A stretch of 64,000 nucleotides of DNA, taken from contig OZ034966.1 of NCBI GenBank assembly GCA_964030785.1, positions 4,369,552 to 4,433,551 on the forward strand, given 5' to 3'. The DNA comes from Siderastrea siderea. Taxonomy: Eukaryota > Cnidaria > Anthozoa > Scleractinia > Rhizangiidae. This document shows, in pieces, positions 36,263 through 47,700 of the stretch. The stretch's first letter is position 1. Each line of letters opens with the position of its first letter. The position numbers were made by a program, and so were the translations under genes. The notes below the pieces were generated by a model. That model had not been told where the DNA came from. It did no database searches and saw only the letters and a list, made by a program, of their open reading frames with translations.

Positions 36263-36657
36263 TGGCTCAACCCCCACCATGTGTGATCTGTTTGACACTT
36301 CTCGCCAATTATACCACGTTGAGGTGTTGTGGTCAACCTTGACATGTCGCCTGTGCCAACAAATGTCGACAGAATGGTCAGACCCACCTATGCCCTAGCT
36401 GCCACGTTCCTCTTACCGTCCTTGAAGTCCTCCATGAAGACTGGAAAGAAGACCCGGAGTTTGTCCAGCATGTCAAGGACGATTGGAAAAACAATCCTAT
36501 ATGGTATGGCATTTGTTATGACAACGAGCACGGCCTGGAAGGATTCTGGGGAGAACTCCGAGATCCCTATGAGGGTAACCGCAAAACCCTCTACTTTCTG
36601 GGTCGCACCAAAAGCCTGGCCATTGGACGCATGAAAACCTGTATCAGCTTCTCGTAA
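36262..36657 (+). CDS. RING-like zinc-finger ORF interrupted by in-frame UGA
   Basis: The ATG overlaps the previous stop (TGATG). Reading gives a 26-residue start with a RING-type CVIC pair and a later RCC, then a TGA at 36340-36342. The same frame stays open for 104 more codons to TAA at 36655-36657, with a Cys/His series ending CPSC that would complete a cross-brace, followed by a Trp/Asp-rich tail (DDWKNNPIWYGICYDNEHG). The TGA falls where many RING domains have Trp beside the metal-binding His. Options are a single nonsense mutation, programmed readthrough, or an assembly error. RING proteins of viruses are usually ubiquitin ligases. AATAAA lies at 36710-36715. Confidence 0.6.
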
Positions 36658-36709
36658 AAACCCATGTTTGGATTTTTTTTCTACTTATTGTCAAACAATA
36701 CGAAGGACC

Positions 36710-36715
36710 AATAAA
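36710..36715 (+). terminator. Poly(A) signal for the plus-strand cassette
   Basis: AATAAA about 53 nt past the TAA of the RING-like ORF. Confidence 0.55.
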
Positions 36716-36743
36716 GCATGTTCCATGACACTTTGTTGTGATC

Positions 36744-36749
36744 TTTATT
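36744..36749 (-). terminator. Poly(A) signal for structural paralogue 3
   Basis: AATAAA on the minus strand, 15 nt past the stop codon at 36764. Confidence 0.55.
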
Positions 36750-36763
36750 GATTCTCTACATAA

Positions 36764-37816
36764 TCATGTTCGTTGACTTTTTCTGGAAAGTTCAAGGGTA
36801 ATGATAGTTCTGCCTTGTTTGAAAGGAGCCGGCTGCCCATCAGATGTTTGAATATCCATGGCAATGCTGTCAAAGATGGTTTTGCCAAGAGGAAAATACA
36901 TCCGTTGCTTGGTATCAAATTGATGATCGGTATTGCTGGCATCCAAGGTACGTAAAAATCCCTTTTCTTGAGTTCCCACAATGCTCTGTGACACCAGATC
37001 CGTGTAAATCATCAATTGTTGTTGCCCTTGTTGGGGTTTGACCGTTTGCGTACTGGGAAATACTTGTCGACTGAGATTCGGACCCAAGAACAACTCATAC
37101 TCGAAATCGGGGTGGGTAAAGCTGATGGATACAATGCCATGCGGTGGATATTTGTTGACAGGACCGATGGTTGTTTCCCATTTGTGGCGATCGTCGTAAT
37201 CCACGATATTTTTGACCAGATAATTTTTTTCTTGGATGACCAACTCACTTGGCGTTCCACCTTTCACCAGACCCATCAGTTGAGCGAATTTCCATTCCAT
37301 TTCAAATTGCATATTGGCTGGTATCAGTACATACAGGGAATCTAATTCGGGGGCGATGCCTGCATTGGTGATTTTCACGTAGGGTTGAGCCAGGTTGAGA
37401 GCAGCTAGTTGTTGTCGTTTAGCCTGATCGTCCACCTCCATTTTGGTTATATCCATCATGACTTCCATGTGTTGTTTTTCCATTTCGTACGCAATGGCGA
37501 TCCATGCTTCTTTCAAATTGTAGTAATACCCTGGGGGTAAATGGATTTGTTTGGTCACTTGAATAGGAGCCGTTCCATCCGCACGTTTTGGTATGTATCT
37601 GATATCTGTTTTCATCCAATGTTTTTGACTATCTTCTTGCGTCCAATTCTGTTTGGTTTGATCTCCCCATTGTTGATTAAACCCCGGGTGTGAGATATGA
37701 ACCAAGGCCGCTTCCCAATCATCTTCCACCAAATAATATAAATGAGGAAGTCGAGCCGTAAATTTTTGTCCCGTGCCTTGTGCTTGATCACTGATCAGGG
37801 TGATGTAAAAACTCAT
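36764..37816 (-). CDS. Penton/minor-capsid-like Polinton structural protein, paralogue 3
   Basis: 350 residues, with the same frame as the genes at 29322-30371 and 30382-31425: MSFYITLISDQAQGTGQ at the start and FDSIAMDIQTSDGQPAPFKQGRTIITLEL at the end. It is the most diverged of the three and stands alone near the right end, next to the 69-bp repeat array. TATAAAAG lies at 37846-37853, about 30 bp before the ATG. The distinct promoter context suggests expression timing different from the other two. Confidence 0.7.
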   Translation of the reverse strand: MSFYITLISDQAQGTGQKFTARLPHLYYLVEDDWEAALVHISHPGFNQQWGDQTKQNWTQEDSQKHWMKTDIRYIPKRADGTAPIQVTKQIHLPPGYYYNLKEAWIAIAYEMEKQHMEVMMDITKMEVDDQAKRQQLAALNLAQPYVKITNAGIAPELDSLYVLIPANMQFEMEWKFAQLMGLVKGGTPSELVIQEKNYLVKNIVDYDDRHKWETTIGPVNKYPPHGIVSISFTHPDFEYELFLGPNLSRQVFPSTQTVKPQQGQQQLMIYTDLVSQSIVGTQEKGFLRTLDASNTDHQFDTKQRMYFPLGKTIFDSIAMDIQTSDGQPAPFKQGRTIITLELSRKSQRT

Positions 37817-37889
37817 CGTGATTACTCCCTAACCCCGGGTTTACCCTTTTATACCTACCCCCACTGCTAAAATTGGACTTTGGACTTTG

Positions 37890-38197
37890 AGCCCGCGTTT
37901 TCTCAGCGGTTTTACTTCCCCTTGAGCCCACGATCCTTTTTTCAAACTGCTCAGCGGTTTCCCATCCTAAAACACGTGACTTCCGGTTGTATGAGCCCAC
38001 GATCCCTTTTTCCACCTGGTCAGCGGTTTCCCATCCTAAAACACGTGACTTCCGGTTGTATGAGCCCGCAATCCCTTTTTTAGACTGCTCAGCGGTTTCC
38101 CATCCTAAAACACGTGACTTCCGGTTGTATGAGCCCACGATCCCTTTTTCCACCTGGTCAGCGGTTTCCCATCCTAAAACACGTGACTTCCGGTTCC
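37890..38197. repeat. 69-bp tandem repeat with CACGTG and CTTCCGG sites
   Basis: Units start at 37952, 38021, 38090 and 38159 with exact 69-bp spacing, and a decayed unit lies before them. Each contains CAGCGGTTTCCCATCC, ACACGTGAC (E-box CACGTG) and CTTCCGG (ETS core). It is followed by TGACGTCA (CRE, 38198-38207 region) and two copies of CGACCAATCAGAAGCC. The position upstream of the gene at 36764-37816 suggests an enhancer. The unit is also a multiple of three and is open in one minus-strand frame, but that frame is not considered a gene. Confidence 0.8.
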
Positions 38198-38449
38198 CAT
38201 GACGTCACTTCCGGTCATGTGACTTCCCCTTGAGCCCACGATTCTATTGGCCCCAGGTTTCCCGTTCCTATGACAACCCCTCGACCAATCAGAAGCCAAA
38301 AGCTCTCGACCAATCAGAAGCCTCCATTTTTGCCATACGAGCTTACATTACTACTGATAATTTTTTGGAAATGACCTGATAACGCCAGTAATTTATCCCA
38401 AGAAAACTATAAATAGCAGTTAGAAGAAAAAAGGAAATGAAGTACTTAC

Positions 38450-38547
38450 TATTAAAGTTAGGCCTAAGTCTTGGATCGTAGTGCGGCCTGTTTAACAGAA
38501 CGTCTAGTCGGTCAGTCATAGTCAAGTTTGATAGCTCAAGATGTTTA
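38450..38547 (-). CDS. Probable Cys-loop receptor exon (glycine/GABA receptor-like)
   Basis: 98-nt exon with a polypyrimidine AG acceptor at 38548-38550 and a GTAAGT donor at 38444-38449. It encodes DVLLNRPHYDPRLRPNFN, which matches the N-terminal helix and 'YDxRxRPNF' signature of anion-selective pentameric ligand-gated channels. The following exons are not seen; on this strand they would lie inside or beyond the Polinton or the gap. Either the Polinton is inserted in the next intron or the scaffold join is wrong. Confidence 0.5.
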
Positions 38548-39537
38548 CTGTTAAAATAAAAGAAAGGTAATTTTTTCTGTTGTTGTGGCGATCAGTGCTC
38601 AATTAAGAAGAAGAAATGTTTAAAACTAATCTAAAAATTCTTTCGGCTTCAATCTGTAAGCCTTCGTCAGGAGACTGACTAAAATTCGTAAAGGAACTGA
38701 ACTCAGTCATCGGCCAGAACCTCCAAGGGAACGTAGGAATGGCAAGTAAGGTCGTGGGAAGTCTTTTCACTCGCTAATTGCATTCGTGTCGAGAGTTGAA
38801 TGGTTTGATACATCTTCAGCTTCTCTTTTCACATTGCTCCAGGGTTTTTATTTTAGCCACACTTTGGCCAGTAGGGAAAAATGTTCCAACATGAAAAATT
38901 CAGACAGAGGGTTTCAAGTTCCTCCATTGTGTCTTCTAAAAAATTCGGTAAATGCTGATTGTGGCTCTTTCTTTCTTAATGTATATTCTCCATACTGTTC
39001 TCTATACATTTCTTATGCAACTAATGAGGAGAATTTGATTAAATATCAAGACATCTTGTCCTTGGTGATCACTTCCTTTATTCCCATCACTTGAACGTTT
39101 GAACAAGTAGTGATGATGTAAAGAGAAATTTCATTTTCGTCACTGTTAGGGCTTAAAGGGTTAAAAATTCACTTGATGTTTTTCCCTTGGGGTAAAGGAG
39201 AGCAAGCTACTTATATGAATTTTGTAAAGAAAGTATTTTCCTCGTGCCATTTACGGCCATAATATTTTACCTCGCTAGATGATGACATGGCCGACGAAAG
39301 CTCTTTTCTCTCGATCTCAGACACGAGTCCAAATAACTATCAGTAGCAGTCATTACAGGTCACTGTAAAATTTTCTCTTTCCATAATTTCAGTCATTTCT
39401 CTTACGCTCCTGGACCCTAATTTAGTGATTTCTAGGACATTTTCACTGGGATTTTGTTTTCGTTAGCGGTACGATGTTACCTATACATTTATATTTATCT
39501 AATACCGTTACGAGGAAACCTCATTTGATTTTAATTT

Positions 39538-39631
39538 ATGTTTACTGACTAAGAGGCGAAAACGAAGAAGAAACCACAAGGATTAATCCTTATGGTTTCT
39601 TCTTCGTTTTCGCCTCTTAGTCAGTAAACAT
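39538..39631. repeat. 47-bp palindrome without spacer
   Basis: Arms 39538-39584 and 39585-39631 are reverse complements with about one mismatch, centred on GATTAATC. It is a foldback element able to form a cruciform. Confidence 0.75.
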
Positions 39632-41405
39632 GATGACTTTGTAATCTAAAGTTGTATTTTCTTTCATTTGGTGGTGAGAAAAATTCATTTGCCCTCAATC
39701 ACAGCAAATTTAAAATGAACTAAAGTCTAACTTTCGCTTGTTTCAAGATCTCCGTTGACAATGTCTAACACACTGAAACCAGTGATTTTAACTTCTCGGG
39801 CCGTGCGATGTTGGGGTAAATTATATTCTAGTTTACCTTGCAGTCCGGTCAAAAAACATTGTCAGAAGAAGAAAACACGATGCGAAAATTCTGTCCATAG
39901 CAGCTGAATTCTGCAGCTGTTATTACAGTAATAATATGTAACGTACCATAAATGATATGAGTTATTTGATCCTCATTTAAATTAAGGTTAATAAATTATT
40001 TACTTTTTTGCCCTCTCTGGGCACAAAAGAAGCCATCATTATAAAACACCTTGCCGAGTGGTAAATTGTGAGCCTTTGTACTGTAATACTCCTTTAGAAC
40101 ACAAAACGATGCAATATTATTTATACCTTTATTGAAACCAATTTGGGAGAAAATAAATAATTATAATAAACAAAATCTCTCTGATCAGGGGGGTTGAAAG
40201 GAACAGAAAAAAAAAATACCGTAACAAATAGAAATTATGTTATCAGATCAAAACCCAGAACAAAAAAACTGGACGTCAAGGTTATCCGACTTAAAAATAT
40301 AAAGAAGATGAACTGAACAATACTGATCACTGCAGCAAGATTTGGACCCAACGCATACATTCAAGGGCTTTTCCTATCCAAGTCACATAGGATCTGTCAC
40401 CTCCAATTAACAATAATGGGTGATCTTCAAACATTTCAATCATGACCATTGCATATTTTTTTGTCTTCTCAGTGAATTTTCTATGATATACCAGAAGAGT
40501 GCTAAAGTTAAGAACTGGCTCGGAATAACTTTTTTCTACACTTGAGTGCTTAATGGCCTCAAAGCTGCATCGACAGCATTACAATCTCCATCTCCCCTCC
40601 AATACCTGTAGGACAGAGCGAATGTTTACAGAATCGTGTATGGAGTCCCTCAGCTGGGGATCGTATTAAACTGTCGATGAGAACGTGATAACGAGCCGGT
40701 GAAGGTCATTGGCACTCAGGAATAAAGTTCTAAAATTCTATTGAATTTTTATTATCAAGACAAAACAAACACCGTTTACTAAATAGGCGGATCTTTGCTG
40801 ACGTCATTGTACATGTTTACATCTAATTCAACCGATAAACAAACAAAGATTATACTAGAAAGAACAAATTATATAACTCAGCCATATAAACGTCTGTAAG
40901 TTTGACCTTTTTCATAAGGGAATATCTCCCTCAATTTTCAGCATTCCCCTCTCATATTTCTTATTTTTACTAAATGTGCCAGTCTTTTGATTTTTTGTGT
41001 TTTCGTTTGCCAAGCTAACTATAAAACTTTCGATAATTTATGACAATGCATAGATCAAAGACTGCCCACATAAACAAAGATCTGCCTATACATCTATTTA
41101 TCTACATTTTAGCGAGGTTCATCACCACTCTAGACGCCTTCGGCAGTGCTAATATTGGCTTTATGCAAGACATAAAATTATGTACTAACACAATTATTGT
41201 GAAACTAGCAAGTGATCTATATAGGCACATTTACACTGCAGGAAAATTGGGTACGGACCCATTGGAAAGGCGGTACGGACCGCGTATTTTTGCCAGTGTT
41301 GAACATGCGTATAGTGTTTTTATTCCATGGATCTGGACAGGGGAGGGGGGGTTGGGGGGGGGAGAGACACACACCGCACCCCCTCTGGGTTCATTTATTC
41401 CTAAA

Positions 41406-41868
41406 CAGTGGAAGCCCGATATAACGAAGTACTAAGGGACTGGAAATGTGTTCGTTATAACGAGGGTTCGTTTAATAACGAAAATGTGAGATAACGACCA
41501 AAATCTTTATGCCGGGATTTGGCTAATAATTATTTTGTCTTAAGTGTTATATTGCACCCGTCAGCATTGAAGGATGAAATAAAATTCAGATTTGAACGGT
41601 TGAATGAAATCCGTGATTTAGGGTGTGCCTGTATCTCTGTTGATCGGTTATGCAGTCGACTTTAGTCGAGTGATGACATTTTCTCGTTGTCAGTATCAGG
41701 GCACATTTTAACTTTGGGATTCTGGATTGTGTATAACGTTATACCGGGGTTCGTTATATCGGAGTTCTGTTCCATATATTTTACTCTAACCTTGCCCGAG
41801 CTGAAGAATATCGTTTGTCGTAAAAGGGATTTCGTTATAAAGGGGTTCGTAATCTCGGGGTTCCACTG
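41406..41868. repeat. pogo/Tigger-like MITE
   Basis: Left end CAGTGGAAGCCCGATATAAC; right end is the inverted counterpart ending CACTG. Internal text with repeated 'ttataacgagggttcg' phrases is typical of pogo-type non-autonomous copies. A decayed relative lies at about 45565-45720. Confidence 0.6.
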
Positions 41869-42598
41869 TTTTCCGCACAGAAATGTGGTCCCTCTTCTTC
41901 AGAAATAAGTTAAATGGGGTGCGAATTGGTTTAAGTCCGTATGGATCTAAGTTATACCACAATTGCCTCGCAGATGTTTTTTTTAGAAGAGCTGGTAAAT
42001 TATTGGAACAACCTCTCGGGTCATGCGACCTGGCCGCAGCTACCTTTACCAGAGCGGAAGTTTTTTCTTAATCATACATAGAGTATCAACATTTATACCA
42101 CGATTTCTTGAGAAGCTTCAACTTTAACAGGACTGGAGACCTGTAGTCTTCACCTGTGAGCAGTCTCAGTGTGAGCAGTCTCAAAGATTACGGAGCGAGC
42201 GTGAGGTAAAAGAATGAGCGGCTTCACCCAGTCTTTTGTCACCAGCTGTAGGCTGCGGCAAATAAACACATTTGAAGAGTTCCAGGCGAAAACGTCCTAA
42301 GCGACTTTTCAGGCTAAAAATACATTTTTAAAAAATTCGGTTTTTGGAGGACCAACTAGATGTCTTTGAACGTTTTTGTTCCCGAACCCCTTCATTTATT
42401 CCTTCAACATGGTTAGCTCCAAACACACTGTTTAGTGGAAAGAATGCAATTATTTTATTTTATGCAACTCAGTTTTACGGTAAGGATATTTCATCTCAAT
42501 AAATACAGCTGAAACTCTCCTTACGGTCGCCAGCACAAAGCAACTTAACATTTGCTTCTTAAATACGTGCTTCCAGCTCCATGCTTTTCAAGGCCGTG

Positions 42599-42810
42599 TT
42601 AACCCTTTAACCCTCGACATCATTATTCAAATTCTCCTTACTGGTTTCCATACATGTCATTGAGTATTAATTGGGAGAATTTGTTAAGACATCAAGACCA
42701 CCCATCTTTGGTGATCATTTCCACAATTCTCCTGACCTTTACGTGTTACAATGCACTGAAATGACGAGGAGAAATTTGATGCTGATCACTACTGGGGCTA
42801 AAAGGGTTAA
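42599..42810. repeat. TTAA-flanked MITE
   Basis: 212 bp starting TTAACCCTTTAACCC and ending GGGTTAA. Related ends occur near 39150 and 48770, so it is a small family. Confidence 0.6.
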
Positions 42811-43457
42811 AGATTCGACTCCAAGTGTGCGTTTGAACCTCTCCTTAAGAACGTACCAATATCATACATGAATACGTCCTTAATACAGAGTTCAATTTGT
42901 TCTAAAAGTAATATATTAAACTCTCTTTAATTACACCAAAATGCATACTACGTTACTTAACTCGAGTAATAAACTTATAAGTTAGCAAAAAAAAAAGTTA
43001 CAAGCAGCAGCTATGGGTCCTCGTGTCCCGTCAGTGCCCTTCCCGTTTGGGCAACTATTTTGCATTATTTTCTTGTAATTTAGCTTTTTCCTGTTTGTAT
43101 AAGTTGATATTGTACTTTCTCAATAAAAGTTTCTTTAGAAAATAATAATAATCACCTCCGCCTTCGGCCTCAACACTAGCTAAGAAGACCGACTCTCGCA
43201 CAAGTACTCCCTAAGACTAATGTAATTAGAATGGCTATAATGTGGGGTAAAGAGGCTACGACGGTTTGCAAAGAAAAGAGAGATTCGTAATGGATCACTT
43301 TGACAAGAAATAGCACAATGCAATTACTGTTAGTAACTTTGTAACACAAGTTACATAGGGTTGATAGAAAACGACATTTTTTTCAATAAAGTTACCGTAA
43401 ATAGACTAAACTAACAGTTCATTACCATTGTTCTGTACTTGCCTCCTGTTTCAGTAG

Positions 43458-43633
43458 GCCATTTTCGAATTGCTTTTAGCTTCTCTATCAAAGCGACGCT
43501 AAGTGCCCAACCTTTCATATGAAGATATATGAAAACGAGGTTTCATTCACATGCAAATAAAACAATTTTCATATAAAAGGACGTGCACTTAGCCTCACTT
43601 TGATAGGGAGGCACAAGACAATTCAGAAATGGC
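43458..43633. repeat. Short inverted-repeat element
   Basis: Outer GCCATTTTCGAATTG and inner CTATCAAAG ... GCTAAGTGC recur inverted on the right side. Non-coding. Confidence 0.55.
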
Positions 43634-43730
43634 TTATTAAGTATGTATTTAAAATATTTGCTTTAGTTCAATATAATGTGCGTGTCTATTTGTCGACCGA
43701 CTTTTAGTTAACTTACTCCAAATTTAGCCC

Positions 43731-43908
43731 AAATTTTGGCTTTTACTTCGTGTAGAAGACACAAAATTTGCAAAACAATAAACACAAAAACTCAAAACAA
43801 TGAACAGAGAGAAACAATGCCCTACCGTACAATAAAGAATACAATACAGTAGTTGTTTTGCAAATTTTTTTTCTGTGTCTTCTACCCGAAGTAAGACCCC
43901 AAATTTTC
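43731..43908. repeat. Short inverted-repeat element
   Basis: Left AAATTTTGGCTTTTACTTCG and TAGAAGACACA are mirrored on the right by TGTGTCTTCTA and CGAAGTAAGACCCCAAATTT. Non-coding. Confidence 0.6.
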
Positions 43909-44730
43909 GGTCAAAACGGTTTCTTACTTTAATTATAAATTCACAATTTCAGCCTTCTTAAACGCTCTTAATTTATTAGTTTTTTAAACGCTTGTTTAAC
44001 TGTATAGCGACCCAATGGATCAAATGCAAAAAAAAAAAGTGCAGTTAGTTTTAAATAGTTCGTTATTGTTGCTTTCGTTTTGATTCAACTATTTCGTGTT
44101 TAGTCTCAATGGTTTGTCATTTTTAAGAGGGGTAAGATAGTTATGGTCCTCGTTTGGGTGTAATAATTTACGGATTAAGTTTACAGCCTAAGATTGTGAC
44201 CACTTTTAATTTGTTATTCGCGCACTTTCAAAGGGATCGACTACCCAATTTAAATTCCACAATATCTTCCAAAAAACTAACAGAAGTTCACTTGCAGCGC
44301 TCGAACAGACTCGGAAACGCAAAATTAAGACTTTTTCCATACTGTTTCCAAACCATTTTTTCATTTTATCGAAGCTAAATGTCTAATTTTTCGTAGCACT
44401 TTATCGAGAAATGGACAGCGTGTCATTTGTGCCCGAAAGGCTACAACTGAAAATATGAAATTCGGCTTAGAATTGACATGGATTTTTAGTAACCGGCTAA
44501 GCAGCTCGGGCAAAACTACCTACTTGATAGATTCTCAAATTGTAGAATTGTAAACTGTTTGTTCCAACAAAAGCAGAAAAAAAAAAGAAAAATCCCAGAC
44601 TCTAAAACCTCCTAGGCTAGCTTCCTAGAAGCTATCGTCGAACTGGGATTAGATATTCATTTTCATGAAAGTACAGCAAGGTAATTCCAAGCTGACAAAC
44701 TTTTGCGAGTCGCATGGTATTCAAGTAGTC

Positions 44731-47700
44731 TCAGACGGGTTTTCCTGGATGGTCAGAGGTAGGTGTTTCAGGTAGTAAGGGTCGGATGACCTCTTCTTCT
44801 TCCTGTGCACGCCTCATGTCACGCTTTAATGAGAACAATGTCAACAAAAACAGCACAGAGCTGATCAGGTACAAGCCAGGGAAGAGGATGTACAGAGCTG
44901 TGCGTAGACTAGTGATGCGCTTCAGTGGTGGCACAAGCAGTGGCACGTTGCCACCAATAATCGAGATTATGAAAAGATATCCAGCAATTGAAGGCGAGCG
45001 GATGGTGTTAGGTACAAGTTCAACTACTACTGTTAATGTTACACCGACCCACATTTCACCGATGATGTTGGATGGGATGAGGCTGATGAAGGCCCATGGA
45101 GGTTTGAGAAACAGCGCTCCGGCTGCGAATGGGGCAGCGAGTAACTGAAATACAAAAAATACAGAAGTGTGATTTAATGTTTGAATTAAATCTGTGCCAC
45201 TAAAGAATCACTAAATAAACAAAAACAACCTGAAAAGTAAACTTTGGTTAATGCATCACAATACGGACCTCTACAAAGTCTACAAATAGTTGCTGTAGAA
45301 AAAGTACAAGAAGTGCACCTCGTCCTTCTCTTTGCTTTTGTATCGTGCTCTTTGAAGTTTCAGTAGGTTTACTATCTAGTTCTACTATCTCGTCCTGCGA
45401 GTTTTCATTCAGCGGATACCAAATCTTTCCGTCTGTGACATGGACATTACTTAGCAATTGGACAGGAATCTTGGTAATCTCGCTCCCGCACTGTCTCCAT
45501 AACCCAGCAATAGCCTTTCTTACTTATTGAGTTAAATTGTTCTAGGATTAGGGTATGAAAAACCCTTGCTATAGTGGAACCCCGAAATAATGGCCATAAT
45601 AATGGTATAACGAAGTCCCCGTGATAACAAACCATATTCCTGGGCCCGGCCAAAGTTAAAGTAAAATGCATGAAACAGAACCCCAATATAATGAACCCCA
45701 GTACTATATGGATTTAAAATCTGATTTATTTTCCCCTCTGAGAAACCTGGACCACCCGCTTCGCAGGTAAATTTGGAAAGGCACTCTTCCACCCTACACT
45801 GCACTTTTGTACCAATTGAAATTAACTCGAGATTTTCTTTAAGTAAAGGAGACAACGGATACACATAGTTTGTATTGAAGTAAAACAATTTTGGATCATT
45901 ATTTTAAATAGGAAGACAACGTTGCATTTCACAAGATGTGTGTCTTACCTGGCTAAATACTAACACCCACACTCTTGCATAAAAGCCTCGGTTCTTTATG
46001 AGTCGATCAGAGATAAAACCTCCAAGAACCACGCCCAGGCTTCCGCCGACAAGGGGAATCCAGCTCATGTATTCACCAACATTAGTGTTGGGGTAATACT
46101 TGTTGAAGTATGGCTGGGTGTTATAAGCCCACACATATCCTCCTGCATTCCTTATGGAGCCCGCAAGGAATAAGATGAGCAGTGAAGGGCGAATAAATGT
46201 TTTGCACAGCAGTATTAACTTCTCTCGCATTAGCTCTCGTCTACTGTGGCTGACAGCCTAAAATGAGAATTGCAAGTAAAATGTAAATAAATATAAAACG
46301 TAGCATCAAAAATATTAATAGTCTGATGTTACTTACTGATCTATTTACCAGTACTTTTAAAATTTCAGGGCTTCTATCAACAACAGTCCTTAAACTGAAG
46401 GTTAACCCTCTCTAAATACCAATATTGGGCTCGATTGCATTCAGTACATTCGCTTCAGTGTCATCTTAATTAAACCCACCAGGTATTTAAATCTTAAATG
46501 AGAAAGGACGCGACTTTATTTTACATTTGTTGTTCGTAGCTCGGGTGTTGTGATCAATTCAAAGAGATTCAACCATGCTCAGTTGAATGGTTGAGAACGT
46601 AACACAAAAGCAAACACCAATTGAATTAAAACTGTAGAAACACTTGAGTAGGACAAAAACCACACTCTGATAAACCTTGCTATCTTTGGATTTGCCTCAT
46701 CATCTGAGTGACAAAAACTAAACGTAAAATGTTAAAATATGCGGTTTGCAGGTAATTACATGTTCCTTTGGCTTATTAAAATTTTTTGATGACATTAATT
46801 CCAAACAGGGATTGAATGACAATAGAACACTGAACTAACAATAAGTGTTACCCTGCCATTATTGCTATTACAACATTGCTAAGGAAATTAACAATGCACC
46901 TGTATGTCTTTCTCATCCCTCGCAGGTTCCTTCAAGGTAAAGAGCATAAGAAGTCCCAAGACAAAGCCAGGCATAGCAGCAATCCAAAACACCCATCTCC
47001 AGCCTTTACCATCAATGTTAGCTTGTGTTATGAAGTTACCAAATGCATAAGCCATGCTATACCCGATATAAATTCCCCAGTTGTAAACTCCAAGGGCAGA
47101 TCCTCTTAGGTTCTAGTGAAGGAATAAGATTATTCAGATTATTTTGCAGTTCAACTAAAGAAGATGGAATTTAAGGTTCCATTTTGATCTACTGTACCAC
47201 TACAAGGATGCTCTGGGCCTAGCTACAACAATGCAGTCAGAGATACTTAGTAGTCTGTTTTTATTTTGTTTGTTTGTTTGTTTGTTTGTTGATGGGAAAG
47301 AGAGAGTGAGGAAGAGTAAGTGAGTGAGTGAGTGAGTGCATGGAATTTAAGCTTTTGGATTTAAAAATCCACTTGATACAACATAATTACTTACCTGTGG
47401 AAAATAGTCAGCAATCAAACTGGTAGCAAATGGGGTGCAGCCTGCCTCACTGTAAAATATTCAGAACAAACTATTTTAATTAGCAAATTACAGCACAACA
47501 CACAAAAGTACATCTTTAATATGTTCTCTTGTGATTTAACAAATCATCACAGATCTATGCCCTACTGCAGACATGCACCAGTTGAATTAAAGAGCTCGAG
47601 GCTTGGGGTCAGTCTACTTATGGCTTCTTACAGTGTATATCTGCTGTAGTTCAATTTTATCCTCAGTTCAATTTTTATTTTTCTTTGTTCTTTTTTGTGT

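Larger units (their letters stand above)
17201..38340. mobile_element. Maverick/Polinton (adintovirus-like) element, left end missing
   Basis: The block encodes the defining Polinton set: protein-primed family B polymerase, retroviral-type integrase with chromodomain, packaging ATPase, adenain-like protease and a jelly-roll capsid candidate. It also has a PLA2-domain protein and many small basic virion proteins. Genes are mostly intronless and closely packed, and the sequence is visibly more GC-rich than the flanks. The right edge is approximate: it lies after the last CCAAT-type repeats (about 38320) and before the host exon at 38450. Terminal inverted repeats cannot be tested because the left end is in the gap. 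Confidence 0.92.
38551..44730. other. Long intergenic region with repeats, no gene seen
   Basis: Over 6 kb without a recognisable exon. Several small inverted-repeat elements are listed separately. A copy of a repeat ending GGGCTTAAAGGGTTAA lies near 39150-39164. The rest is AT-rich, unassigned sequence. Confidence 0.5.

Noticed and set aside
37788..38153. Minus-strand frame of 121 codons with 23-residue repeats over the 69-bp array
   Set aside because: The repeat unit is a multiple of three, so an open frame follows from the array itself. It overlaps the TATA box and start of the real gene and has transcription-factor site character.
45248..45457. Minus-strand frame between transporter exons 5 and 6
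   Set aside because: Exons 5 and 6 join directly in phase and the protein alignment is continuous, so no extra exon is needed.
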